Notes: generated by a model from the letters alone, not told the origin. Counted from the first letter of the stretch, positions 24,784-32,590 are shown. The stretch is DNA of 32,590 bases from an uncultured Prevotellaceae bacterium (GCA_902771445.1 CACXXD010000016.1:1-32590), one strand, 5' to 3'. Program-made: numbers and translations.

Positions 24784-25707
24784 ATGAACGAACAGGAACA
24801 GGCAATAGCCAAGATTCAACAAACGTTGGATTATTGCATCCAGCAAACGCTGCGTTCGCTGGAAGATACCATTGAACGCAAAGCAGAAGTTCTTCCGGTT
24901 AATGAATTGACAGAAGTTGAGCGGAGCGAGTACACCCATGCCCTGGATGAACTCGCTTTCATCTATTCCAAGTTCCCTGCTGTTCGTAGTATCAAGAGCT
25001 ACATGCACCTTCCCAACTATCTTTGGGAAAGTACATTCATTGAGTCCTTGACTATGGAAGAGAAACGTAAATGGTTTCACAACCATAGCCTTGCCACATA
25101 CGATGATTTTTGCAAAGACAACACCATTTTTGATGAGTCATTCCCCTACTTCTCTGTTGTCTATCAGGTTGTAGTCAATGAAAAGTACACTCAGTTTCTC
25201 AAAAAGAGGAATGACCAAAGGAACCTTAGTTCTTTCATCGTGATGGAGAAAGGTGAAAACTCTGTTTCCTCTAACCCCGAATCGATAACTGAACCTGCCA
25301 CCGAAAATGTTCAAGTTGAGAAATACACTTTTGAACACTCGTTAAACGACCAACAAATTAACTCCCTGGTAGATTGTGTCAATGAGGTGCGGATGTTCAA
25401 AGGTGGCGAAGTGACCTTTGAACAACTGAAATCCATCTTTGATTGTCAGCCCATAGCTCCGCTCAGGTCAAGCAATAATCGTCTGTTAGCATTTTTCTTC
25501 GACCAACTTTCCAACCACTCATATATTACTGAAAAATGGCAATCGGCTATCTACAAGAACAACCTTTTCCTTTCGTCGCAGAAAGATTCCTTTGTAAACC
25601 AAACGGATATATCCACGGCTGTCAATCATTGCCGGGACATTCTAATGAAAGGGAAGTTTGCTAAAATAAATCAGTATATCAACAATCTGAAAGGACTTTC
25701 AGAATAG
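24784..25707 (+). CDS. Mobile-element protein of unknown function
   Basis: I do not recognise this 307-residue protein with confidence. It is soluble, acidic and helical. An N-terminal part (about 1-150) is followed by a polar linker rich in Ser/Glu/Asn (about 155-175). A C-terminal domain (about 185-300) includes NNRLLAFFFDQLSNHSYITEKWQ and DISTAVNHCRD. Proteins of similar layout sit at the start of Bacteroidales mobilizable and conjugative elements, sometimes near RteC-type regulators; a regulatory role is possible but not shown. It has its own -7 box and ends 154 bp before the HTH gene. Confidence 0.82.
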   Translation: MNEQEQAIAKIQQTLDYCIQQTLRSLEDTIERKAEVLPVNELTEVERSEYTHALDELAFIYSKFPAVRSIKSYMHLPNYLWESTFIESLTMEEKRKWFHNHSLATYDDFCKDNTIFDESFPYFSVVYQVVVNEKYTQFLKKRNDQRNLSSFIVMEKGENSVSSNPESITEPATENVQVEKYTFEHSLNDQQINSLVDCVNEVRMFKGGEVTFEQLKSIFDCQPIAPLRSSNNRLLAFFFDQLSNHSYITEKWQSAIYKNNLFLSSQKDSFVNQTDISTAVNHCRDILMKGKFAKINQYINNLKGLSE

Positions 25708-25735
25708 GAAAAGACATCTAAGAAGCACAAAAACA

Positions 25736-25768
25736 TTGACAATGGGTTGACACATCAAACATTGTCAA
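25736..25768. promoter_or_regulatory. Inverted repeat upstream of the HTH gene promoter
   Basis: TTGACAATG (25736-25744) and CATTGTCAA (25760-25768) are perfect reverse complements 15 bp apart. They end 23 bp before the -7 box at 25792, so they are a candidate operator for an element-encoded regulator. Confidence 0.45.
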
Positions 25769-25791
25769 ACAATCTTCAAACTTATTAGCAA

Positions 25792-25800
25792 TACCTTTGC
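25792..25800 (+). promoter_or_regulatory. -7 box for the HTH-ATPase-primase operon
   Basis: TACCTTTGC, 61 bp before the ATG at 25862. The leader just after it can form a small stem, CGAA (25804-25807) with TTCG (25815-25818) and flanking C/G pairs. Confidence 0.6.
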
Positions 25801-25861
25801 CCCCGAATTCAAATTTCGGAGGGCGCGCACTCCTATTGTCTCATTTAATAATTATAGAAAT

Positions 25862-26146
25862 ATGGACGCTAATAAGTCAATTGAACAACGCATCGAGGAA
25901 CTGGAGTCCCTCGTGTATGCATCCAAGAACGTGCTGAGTTTTGATGAAGCCAGCAAGTTCCTCTCCTTGTCGAAAAGCTATCTCTACAAGCTAACCTCGG
26001 CAGGTCTCATTCCACACTACAAGCCTCAGGGCAAGATGATCTATTTCGAGAAGAACATCCTTGAAGAATGGTTACGTCAGAACCCGGTCAAGACTCAAGC
26101 ACAGATTGCCAGTGAAGCACAGAAGTATTTATTTAATCGCAAGTAG
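25862..26146 (+). CDS. Excisionase-like helix-turn-helix protein
   Basis: The 94-residue protein has a short N-terminal coil (IEQRIEELESLV) followed by a winged HTH of the excisionase/MerR-like type: LSFDEASKFLSLSKSYLYKLTSAGLIPHYKPQGKMIYF, then a basic C-terminal helix. Such proteins bind DNA bends at attachment sites or regulate element genes. It is followed after 3 bp by the ATPase gene, so they share a transcript. A start at 25862 follows the -7 box. Confidence 0.9.
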   Translation: MDANKSIEQRIEELESLVYASKNVLSFDEASKFLSLSKSYLYKLTSAGLIPHYKPQGKMIYFEKNILEEWLRQNPVKTQAQIASEAQKYLFNRK

Positions 26147-26149
26147 GCA

Positions 26150-27256
26150 ATGGAAACACGTAACTATAATTCCAGCGAGCCGATGACCAAGGACGAGTTC
26201 CGTGTCATCTGGCAGTCCATCCACTTGAAAGTAACCGATGAGTATACCGTTCCACCTGAAACTCTTCGGGTGAATGGTTCCACCATCGGTACACTTGGTA
26301 ACTTCAGTGCATCCACAGGTAAGGCTAAAAGCAAGAAGACCTTCAATGTATCGGCCATTGTAGCTGCAGCCCTTACCAATCGTGAGGTGCTGTGCTACTC
26401 GGCATCATTCCCTGAAGACAAGCGCAAGATACTATACATTGACACAGAGCAAAGTAAGTTCCATTGCCAGAAGGTGATGAAACGTATTCTGCGATTGGCC
26501 GAATTGCCGGCAGATGCTGATTGTCCCTATCTTCTTTTCGTGGCCATGCGTGAACTGTCACCAGAGAAACGGAGAACAGTCATTGACTATATGCTTTCCA
26601 ACATTGAAGGTATCGGATTGGTTGTTATTGACGGTATACGTGACCTGATGTATGACATCAACAATCCTACGGAATCCACGGAAATCATCAATCTGCTGAT
26701 GCGATGGTCGAGCAGCTACAATCTGCACATTCATACAGTCCTCCATCTAAACAAAGGTGATGACAATACTCGTGGTCATATCGGAACGGAATTGAACAAC
26801 AAGGCTGAGACTGTCTTGCAGGTGACAAAGTGCCAGGCGGATGCCAACATCAGTGAGGTAAAAGCCATGCATATCCGTGACAAGGACTTTGAGCCGTTTG
26901 CTTTCCGTATCAATGAGGACTCTTTGCCGGAATTGATTGTTGGCTATGAATGTCAACAGAAAGCGGAGCGCATTGCGCTTACGGAGCTGCCGGACGAGAA
27001 ACACAAAGAAGCTCTTTGCATTGCTTTCGGGAAGGGCGACATCCAAGGTTACAACAATCTGATTGTTGCCTTGAAGCACGGTTATGCTTCCATTGGATTT
27101 GAACGTGGGCGCAATACTCTAGTCACACTCAACAAATGGCTGATGTCCCGTGATATTATTGTCAAACATGACAAGACGTACAGTTTAGCATGGGGCATAT
27201 ATAGTGAGAATCAACATAAACCTAACCATCATAACCTCTTTGATTATGACCATTGA
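26150..27256 (+). CDS. RepA-like AAA ATPase of mobilizable elements
   Basis: The 368-residue protein belongs to the RecA-like AAA_25/RepA helicase-type ATPases common in Bacteroides mobilizable elements. The P-loop is atypical: STGKAKSKKTF with Gly57 and Lys63-Thr64, where the second glycine of GxxxxGK(S/T) is replaced by Lys62. The Walker B region is GLVVIDGIRDL, followed by a sensor-like LHIHTVLHLNKGDDNTRGHIGTEL. A C-terminal winged-helix-like part covers about 285-350. It probably supports replication or mobilisation of the circular form. Its end overlaps the primase start by 11 bp. Confidence 0.88.
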   Translation: METRNYNSSEPMTKDEFRVIWQSIHLKVTDEYTVPPETLRVNGSTIGTLGNFSASTGKAKSKKTFNVSAIVAAALTNREVLCYSASFPEDKRKILYIDTEQSKFHCQKVMKRILRLAELPADADCPYLLFVAMRELSPEKRRTVIDYMLSNIEGIGLVVIDGIRDLMYDINNPTESTEIINLLMRWSSSYNLHIHTVLHLNKGDDNTRGHIGTELNNKAETVLQVTKCQADANISEVKAMHIRDKDFEPFAFRINEDSLPELIVGYECQQKAERIALTELPDEKHKEALCIAFGKGDIQGYNNLIVALKHGYASIGFERGRNTLVTLNKWLMSRDIIVKHDKTYSLAWGIYSENQHKPNHHNLFDYDH

Positions 27257-28130
27257 ACAAGCTAAGCAAATACGACTGGAAGATTTCTTGCAGTCACTCG
27301 GACACACCCCTGCTCGACAAAGGGGTAATAAGTTGTGGTATCATTCGCCGTTGCACAACGAAAGCACCCCATCGTTCAAAGTCAATACCAACAGAAACCA
27401 ATGGTATGACTTCGGAATTGGTCGTGGTGGCAGCATTATCGACTTTGCCATATTGTACTATCGCACCACTGATATTTCTCAGGTTCTCAAACTGATTGAG
27501 CGTGAGTCTCCCACCACGGCTGTGATTCCAATTTCTTCCTTCCATCAACAGCCTACGGAACCAAGTTTCAGGGACGTAGAAACAAAACCTCTGACACATT
27601 TCGCTTTGGAGGACTATATTAGAAAACGCAAGGTTGACATCGACATCTGTCGCCAGCATTGCAATGAGACCCATTATTCTCTTGGCGACAAGCGATATTT
27701 TGCCATTGGGTTTCCTAACAAATCTGGCGGAAGCGAACTGCGCAATCCTTTCTTCAAAGGTTGTATACCTCCAAAGGATATCTCGGTCATTCGGCGCGAG
27801 CAGCACCGTAGCGAGTGCAGTATCTTTGAGGGGTTCATGGATTATCTGTCTTTCCTAACCATGAAAAAGCGTGGATATGCATATGGCCGTTTAAGCGAGG
27901 ATCAGGATTTTATCATCTTGAACTCCATCACAAATCTGTCAAAAGCCATCCCCCTGCTTGAAGGTTATGACCATATCTATTCGTTTCTCGACAACGACCA
28001 CGCAGGGCGTGAAACCCATGCAAAACTCGTAGAAGCATATGGCGATAATGTGGTAAGCATGTCAGAGCATTTTGACGACTTCAAAGATGTCAATGACCTT
28101 TTATGCTGGATTGAGAATAAACATGAATGA
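27246..28130 (+). CDS. DnaG-like primase/TOPRIM protein of mobile element
   Basis: The start is set at the ATG at 27246 (294 residues), since a longer frame from 27204 overlaps the ATPase more deeply. The N-terminal CHC2-like domain reads WYHSPLHNESTPSFKVN and WYDFGIGRGGSIIDF. The folding pattern is kept but the zinc-binding cysteines are missing (Ser and Asp/Ile in their places). The TOPRIM domain has Glu195 in IFEGFMDY and Asp249/Asp251 in FLDNDHAG. It could prime replication of the excised element, or serve only as a DNA-binding accessory. It is translationally coupled to the ATPase. Confidence 0.88.
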   Translation: MTIEQAKQIRLEDFLQSLGHTPARQRGNKLWYHSPLHNESTPSFKVNTNRNQWYDFGIGRGGSIIDFAILYYRTTDISQVLKLIERESPTTAVIPISSFHQQPTEPSFRDVETKPLTHFALEDYIRKRKVDIDICRQHCNETHYSLGDKRYFAIGFPNKSGGSELRNPFFKGCIPPKDISVIRREQHRSECSIFEGFMDYLSFLTMKKRGYAYGRLSEDQDFIILNSITNLSKAIPLLEGYDHIYSFLDNDHAGRETHAKLVEAYGDNVVSMSEHFDDFKDVNDLLCWIENKHE

Positions 28131-28339
28131 ACTTGTGAGTGCTATGCAAGAAGTGCCAATGTCGAACAAACGGCTTCGCTGTCAGTTCGCTTATTGGCTA
28201 TCGCCGAACCTGCTCACGCTCGGCAAAGACATTGACCAAGTCATGTCTATGCTCTCACTTACTCGCAGCTTTGGCTTTCTTGCAGACGCTCGCAGGCTCG
28301 CATCAGATTAACAATTATCCATCAAAAACAGAATCAACA
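28131..28339. other. Non-coding stretch before mobC, candidate oriT region
   Basis: Between primase and mobC are 209 bp without a convincing gene. It contains several small inverted repeats: AGACAT/ATGTCT (28227-28232, 28243-28248), GTTCG/CGAAC around 28184-28209, and CGCTCGCAGGCTCGC near 28288-28303. Transfer origins of Bacteroides mobilizable elements often lie just upstream of mobilisation genes, so this is the best visible oriT candidate. CCTGCTCACGCTCGGCA (28209-28225) recurs at 31507-31523. Confidence 0.35.
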
Positions 28340-28717
28340 ATGAAAAAGAACTCACATAAAAAGACAGCTGAAAAGCCTTGTCTGGAATGTCGCTTGGCAT
28401 TCCGATTATCAGCGAAAGAGAAACAAGAAATAGAAGCGAAGGCTAAGCAATGTGCAATGTCACTGAGTAAGTATATTCGCAGATGTGTAGTAGGACACAC
28501 CCCCAAGCTCCATCTTACGGAACAAGAGACTGAAGCCTTCGTCAGTTTGGCTAATGCCCGTGGCGATATTGTACACATCAAGAATGCCCTTAGTGGCAAA
28601 AGCCAGGAAGAACTACTGCGCTACTTTCGTGATGCAAACTTCATGAACTATTGGATTCTTGCGACTGATAAACTTATCCGTCGCTGGTATGAAATCGAAC
28701 GTCAATTATCAGAATAG
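28340..28717 (+). CDS. MobC-like relaxosome accessory protein
   Basis: The start is the ATG at 28340 (125 residues); an upstream frame from 28139 is non-coding in composition. The N-terminal half is basic with a ribbon-helix-helix pattern (CRLAFRLSAKEKQEIEAKAKQCAMSLSKYIRRCVVG), and the C-terminal half is helical, with LANARGDIVHIKNALSG. This is the MobC/MbpA type of small protein that helps the relaxase bind oriT. The relaxase gene starts 3 bp downstream. Confidence 0.88.
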   Translation: MKKNSHKKTAEKPCLECRLAFRLSAKEKQEIEAKAKQCAMSLSKYIRRCVVGHTPKLHLTEQETEAFVSLANARGDIVHIKNALSGKSQEELLRYFRDANFMNYWILATDKLIRRWYEIERQLSE

Positions 28718-28720
28718 CCT

Positions 28721-29938
28721 ATGATAGCCAAAGCAAGATCCATTTCGCATGGAAGTATTTCCATCGATTACATTACTCGAATGGGAATGGCAGAGATTGT
28801 CAAACTCAACCATCTTCCCAAGGACGTTGAGGTGGAAGCATGGTGGGCACACATGCAAGCTCATCAGATGAAGTTTCAGTATAAGCGTTCGAAGCATCGC
28901 CCGATGAAGAACTTCATGATGCGTATAGAGATTTCTCCTGCAAGGGAAGAAACCGAAGGCTTCACTCTTGCCGATTGGGAGAAACTGGCAGAGGACTTCA
29001 TCAAAGCATTCGATGACATAGACCTCTCAAAAAAGACTGGCCGCCCCTCCGCTGCTGGTACTAACATCGCCAACTCCCAATATGTTGTCTCTCTACACCG
29101 CGACAGTAAGTCGGGCATCGTCCACATGCATCTTGACTGTAATCGCATTGACATGGAAGGTAACGTGAACGATGATCACAACATCGGTATCAGGGCTACG
29201 ATGGCAGCCAATGAAGTGACACGCCAACGTGGATGGGTACAAGCAGAGCAGCGTTCCGATGAAAACAAAGAGAGAATCACGCTTGACTGTATGAATGCAC
29301 TTAAAGTCATGCCTAGGTTCTCATGGGATGTCTATGATCAGAAACTCGCAGCCAAGGGTTACGATCTGAAACTGCGTTATGACTCCAAAGGAGTTGTAAG
29401 AGGTTATACCGTCCGCAAGGGAAACTCCATTTACAAGTCGTCTGAGTTGGGAAAGGGTCGCAACTTGATGCTCTCAAAGATTGAATCGACATGGCGTAAG
29501 CTACATCCATTGACTTCTAATGAGAACCAACCTCATTCAGGACTTTCCAATGGTCCAATACACACTGTTATTCCTCAGCCAAAGGTGTTGCCAAAAGCCG
29601 AGCAACCTTTCTATTGCCTCCGCAAAGTAAATGTGGATGGTCACACCTATTCCATTGAAATCCCCGACAAGGCCTTTAATGTTATGAAGGCTGAAGTTGC
29701 CAGTTTCAAGGTTAATAACGAAACGGCCGACCACATTATCGGTGTGGCCCTTTTGCTCTTCGCCAGCTACATTGATGCAGCCACATCTATGTCCGAAAGT
29801 TGCGGCGGGGGTGGGACATCTCCATCCTCTGGCAGGGGAAAGGATGACGATTGGGAATGGGCAAAGCGTTGTGCACAGATGGCCCATTCCATGGTAACAA
29901 CACCAAAGCCCCAAATACGTCGGAGCCGAGGAAGATAA
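28721..29938 (+). CDS. Relaxase/mobilization nuclease
   Basis: The relaxase nicks oriT and leads the strand into the recipient. The 405-residue protein begins MIAKARSISHGSISIDYI, as in Bacteroides MobA-type relaxases, and has the metal-binding motif GIVHMHLDCNRID with His135 and His137. The catalytic tyrosine is likely near the N-terminus (Tyr18) but is not certain. The C-terminal part (about 270-405) is less conserved and ends in a basic RRSRGR tail, with a glycine-rich stretch near 360. It follows mobC by 3 bp and is followed by the coiled-coil gene after 12 bp. Confidence 0.92.
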   Translation: MIAKARSISHGSISIDYITRMGMAEIVKLNHLPKDVEVEAWWAHMQAHQMKFQYKRSKHRPMKNFMMRIEISPAREETEGFTLADWEKLAEDFIKAFDDIDLSKKTGRPSAAGTNIANSQYVVSLHRDSKSGIVHMHLDCNRIDMEGNVNDDHNIGIRATMAANEVTRQRGWVQAEQRSDENKERITLDCMNALKVMPRFSWDVYDQKLAAKGYDLKLRYDSKGVVRGYTVRKGNSIYKSSELGKGRNLMLSKIESTWRKLHPLTSNENQPHSGLSNGPIHTVIPQPKVLPKAEQPFYCLRKVNVDGHTYSIEIPDKAFNVMKAEVASFKVNNETADHIIGVALLLFASYIDAATSMSESCGGGGTSPSSGRGKDDDWEWAKRCAQMAHSMVTTPKPQIRRSRGR

Positions 29939-29950
29939 AATAGAAAGCCT

Positions 29951-30535
29951 ATGAAGAAATACAATATCAACCAAGAGATTCCAGTGCCACCACCAATGCC
30001 TAAGGACACTGTGAACCCTGTCAAACACATGTTGAGTTCCATTGACTACCAGCATGAGTTCGATCAGGAAGAGAAACGACTGGATGCAAAGATCGAGGCA
30101 TTGCGCCAAGCCATTTCTGATTTGGATAGTCACATCACCTCTGCCAAGGAGATGTGTGACCGCATGGTCGAACTTGCCAAAGTCGTCGAGACAGGTTGCT
30201 CGAAACTCGGTGAGATTGCAGACTATATCACCGACTTGAAGCAGCAGATTGAAAACATGGTCATACCAGCAAAGATTACTCCAGACTCCTTTGAGGAAGT
30301 CAAGAAACGTGTTGACAACTTGATACTGCAAGCTAACCAGCAGCTAGAACGCCATCGACTTCAGCAACGCCAAGAGTGGAATGCACAGAACGACCATCTC
30401 AAATCTGTAGTCCGTGAAAACAAGGGAGTTTGGCTATCCAACAAAGTTTTCTGGTGGGCCATAGGCATCTTTGAAGTAGCCGTGTGCCTTGCCATCTACT
30501 TCGGTGGTAACGCTCTGCTATCCACCATTCGGTGA
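29951..30535 (+). CDS. Coiled-coil membrane protein in mob operon
   Basis: The 194-residue protein has a proline-rich start (EIPVPPPMPKD), two long coiled-coil segments (about 35-80 and 85-150) and one transmembrane helix near the C-terminus (about 167-190, VFWWAIGIFEVAVCLAIYFGG). It is the last gene of the mobilisation operon and precedes a terminator. It may anchor the relaxosome at the membrane; this is an inference from position and topology. I do not recognise a named family. Confidence 0.85.
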   Translation: MKKYNINQEIPVPPPMPKDTVNPVKHMLSSIDYQHEFDQEEKRLDAKIEALRQAISDLDSHITSAKEMCDRMVELAKVVETGCSKLGEIADYITDLKQQIENMVIPAKITPDSFEEVKKRVDNLILQANQQLERHRLQQRQEWNAQNDHLKSVVRENKGVWLSNKVFWWAIGIFEVAVCLAIYFGGNALLSTIR

Positions 30536-30548
30536 CAAACTAACAATG

Positions 30549-30588
30549 AAAAGCCCAGTTGACCAAGTGAATCAGTTGGGCTTTTTAT
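30549..30588 (+). terminator. Terminator of the mobilisation operon
   Basis: AAAAGCCCA (30549-30557) pairs with TGGGCTTTT (30577-30585) around a 19 nt loop, with one further T and TATAA after it. It closes the 25862-30535 unit and, with its A/T feet, may also act on the convergent gene at 30611. Confidence 0.75.
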
Positions 30589-30610
30589 AATATTGTTTGA
30601 ACACCATAGC

Positions 30611-32137
30611 TTAAACTATTACTTCCCAGAAACCGCCTTTGTCTGGACCAACTCGACGAACAACACCTTGCTCTTGTAGTTTCTTGATGTTTCTTGCAAT
30701 GTTTCTCCTGTCAACACCTATGATTTCAGCCATTTTAGAGGTTGAAATATAAGGATCCTCCTTTATCAAGTCTATAATTTTCTGTGACGTTTTCTGTGAC
30801 GTTTTCTGTGACGTTTTCTGTGACGTTTTCTGTGACGCATCTGTGACGTTTTCTGTGGCATTCACCTTTTCTGTGACGTTTACAGTCACCTTTTCTGCTA
30901 CCTTTGGCACTGTAATCTTCAGGATGAATTCGTCAGTTCTGAAAGAAGGGACATTTGCACCATTAGCCTCCTGCTCACGACAGATACGGTCAAAGCCCTC
31001 GCCAAACTCCTTGACAAAGTGATATGCTTTGAGGAATGCTGCTATCTTGGGATTACGAGAGAAATGGGTGTGCCGGATATTATTGGGCTTCACTTGTCCA
31101 GGGAGTTTGCCCGGAGACTCGAACACCAACCGGTCATCAAACATCTTAATTTGAATCTCCGTACCCTTGATGTTGTAGGCTCTGTGGCAGCAAGCGTTGA
31201 CCGTCATCTCTTGAATGACGAACTCAGGGTAATCACGCTTTGTTACGAACTGGGCATGTTGCCCTAGGAATGTATGCTCTCGAACCTGAGTTTCGATAAA
31301 CTCAATCGTCTTCTTGACCTGATTCAAGATGGTTCCCTCAAAGGTAACATCCTTGATGACGTTCATCTCAGCACCCACCTTCTCATCAACACCTTCATAT
31401 CTGATGAAGCGAGTACGAGCTCGAGGAAAGAACTTCTGGGGATACTTTCCAAAGAGAAGAACACAAGCGGTGCTCACATCCTCTTCACCATTGACCTCCG
31501 GTCGAGCCTGCTCACGCTCGGCAGAGCTGATGCGAGCATCGCTCTGCTCTCGTTTAATCGCAGCCTTCTTGTTGGGCCTCACAAAACCATTGTTCTCTTG
31601 CAAGTATTGCAAGGGGCTTTTCCCATAACCGACCAACTTGGCATAGTCGGCAACAGCATCCATGTCAATGTCATCGATGGTTGCGTCATACACTGCTGTA
31701 TCTTCGTAGTAGCGTTCCCCTTTGTCGTACATCAGCTGCACTCGCTCATCAAAGGTCAGTTTCCGACTCTTATCGCCTACACGCATAAAGGCTTCATCTG
31801 CCTGGTTGGTATGCAGGCTCGAACTGGCAGGAATCTCCATCAGCAAGATTCGGTTCTCGTTTCCATCCTTATCCGTGCAAGGCAGGTATGAGCATGTCAC
31901 TGGAACCGATGGATTGCAGAAATCAAACGGCACTCGTAGTAACTCATTGAGTTTTTCAGTATGCTGATCAATCCCCTCAATCGTCCGAGTCTTATCCTAT
32001 ACCCCAATGGCTATCACGCCACCATCCGCATTGGCAAATGCCACAATGGGCACAGCCAAAGCCTTCGGCTCTATTTGAATGCTTTTGCAATCAAATGTCT
32101 GGTCTTCCTTACGAGTTGTTATTTTTTGTATGGTCAT
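30611..32137 (-). pseudogene. AlbA_2/Schlafen-like ATP-binding regulator with in-frame amber
   Basis: Read from the ATG at 32137, the minus strand encodes a full AlbA_2-type protein of 508 codons broken only by TAG at codon 47 (31999-31997). Before the stop are the domain's hallmarks, FDCKSIQIEPKAL and AFANADGGVIAIGV; after it the same frame continues as DKTRTIEGIDQHTEKLNELL. The remaining 440-residue frame (GTG at 31933) lacks the AlbA_2 core. Further on are a GHKL-like segment (QEMTVNACCHRAYN), a tandem SQKT linker and a C-terminal winged HTH (STSKMAEIIGVDRRNIARNI). Such proteins are common accessory regulators on mobile DNA. Loss of function is likely unless the amber is read through. Confidence 0.8.
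30779..30838 (-). repeat. Five tandem 12 bp repeats coding for SQKT
   Basis: TTTTCTGTGACG is repeated five times without error at 30779-30838 and continues in degenerate form to about 30900. On the coding (minus) strand it gives the repeated SQKT linker and related V-T-E-K-V-N-A-T-E-N-V-T. The unit is a multiple of three, so copy-number change keeps the frame. Confidence 0.95.
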
Positions 32138-32146
32138 ATTAACTAT

Positions 32147-32491
32147 TCAAACGTCATTTATATTCTTTTTATTATAGCTGGCTATATCTTCTGCCGCCAT
32201 CATAGGTTCTTCCTCTGGTATCTCATACTTCTTGAAACAATGGTCTTGAAGGAAAATCCCGTTGAGAGTAAACGTCAATGATTCCAAAGTCTTTTCCCGC
32301 ACCTTCGGCTTCAGTTCGCACTCCCATATCGTGATGCAGTGCCAGCCCATGGAAGCAAGCTGATGCTGCACTTCAACGTCACGTTCCAGATTCCTCCGGA
32401 TCTTCGCCACCCAGAACTCGCGGTTCGTCTTCGGAATCTTACAGCAATCGGAATTGTCAATACTCAATTGTCCATTATCAATTTGTGGCAT
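32147..32491 (-). pseudogene. 5'-truncated vsr endonuclease
   Basis: The C-terminal half of a very-short-patch repair endonuclease is clear: KIPKTNREFWVAKIRRNLERD, then QHQLASMGWHCITIWECELK. The first half of the family, with the catalytic Asp and most zinc ligands, is missing. In its place the frame begins with codons from an ATTGATAATGGACAATTGAG-like dispersed repeat (about 32450-32485), preceded by an in-frame stop. The remnant runs 30 or so residues past the usual end. It lies 9 bp upstream of the AlbA_2 pseudogene on the same strand, so they were probably one operon. Vsr normally accompanies a cytosine methylase, which is not visible here. Confidence 0.8.
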
Positions 32492-32590
32492 TGTAAGCCA
32501 TCAGTAAACCCCGTATTGCAGGGTTCCTCCTAAATTGTTAGAGAAATCTTCAAAATCTTATAGGATTCTCCAAGATTCTTGGAATAAGTC
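32492..32590. other. Right-edge non-coding sequence
   Basis: No gene is visible in the last 99 bp. AAACCCCGTATTGCAGGGTT (32506-32525) forms an inverted repeat of the kind dispersed in these genomes. Confidence 0.4.

Larger units (their letters stand above)
24571..32590 (+). mobile_element. Mobilizable element next to tRNA-Leu (right end outside window)
   Basis: From the 3' end of tRNA-Leu to the right edge the genes are of mobile-element type: excisionase-like HTH, RepA-like ATPase, primase-like TOPRIM protein, MobC-like protein, relaxase, coiled-coil membrane protein, then decayed defence-type genes. NBU1 of Bacteroides is known to integrate at the 3' end of a tRNA-Leu gene, so the location fits. 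No integrase and no second copy of the tRNA 3' end are seen in the window. The boundary on the left is inferred. Confidence 0.7.

Noticed and set aside
28072-28311. 79-codon frame before mobC
   Set aside because: It overlaps the end of the primase and the repeat-rich gap, has no family resemblance and no promoter or spacing typical of the operon.
30779-30900. CRISPR-like array
   Set aside because: Units are 12 bp head-to-tail without spacers and lie inside a coding frame.

Overview
The window looks like a chromosomal segment of a Bacteroidales bacterium, most likely Prevotellaceae (Prevotella/Segatella-like). The reasons are the many Bacteroidetes-type -7 promoter boxes (TAnnTTTGC), the lack of Shine-Dalgarno sequences, a hybrid two-component (HTCS) regulator beside a fructan locus, GreA starting MAYMS, a DUF4294 protein, and a Bacteroides-type mobilizable element downstream of a tRNA-Leu gene. 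This assignment is inferred from gene content; no rRNA is present.

Layout. Positions 1-892 hold the first codons of a secreted protein leaving the left edge on the minus strand, then a 423 bp dispersed repeat with a 45 bp-arm palindrome. 893-3726: a hypothetical protein, rpoN (sigma-54) and a PAP2-like membrane protein. 3861-5786: purE and ispG, closed by a terminator. 5923-8638: a tightly coupled operon of an ABC/OLD-type ATPase, a DUF4435 TOPRIM-like protein and a lipoprotein cysteine protease. 8727-10241 (minus): cysS. 10389-10822: a second copy of the dispersed repeat, whose palindromic core is inverted relative to copy 1. 10980-17429: a fructan/fructose locus, in which a minus-strand HTCS regulator with a periplasmic sugar-binding sensor lies divergent from GH32, a sugar permease and a fructokinase. 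17582-19087 (minus): a succinyl/acetyl-CoA transferase. 19265-23093: DUF4294 protein, DUF3737 protein with a PatB-type C-S lyase, then greA and a HIT protein. 23197-24324 (minus): mannose-1-phosphate guanylyltransferase.

From the tRNA-Leu(CAA) at 24489 rightwards the content changes to mobile DNA: an unrecognised protein, an excisionase-like HTH protein, a RepA-like ATPase, a primase-like TOPRIM protein, MobC-like and relaxase genes and a coiled-coil membrane protein. After these come decayed genes on the opposite strand: a Schlafen/AlbA_2-type ATP-binding regulator interrupted by one in-frame amber codon, and a 5'-truncated vsr endonuclease. No integrase is visible, so the element probably continues past the right edge or is defective.

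How the parts work together. GH32 would release fructose from fructans, the permease would import it and the fructokinase phosphorylate it, with the HTCS sensing the sugar. The HTCS has no recognisable HATPase_c domain, which raises the question of how it is phosphorylated. The other most interesting points are the inverted core in the two repeat copies, the ATPase/DUF4435/protease operon (similar in parts to the PARIS anti-phage pair), and a terminator-like hairpin in the greA leader.
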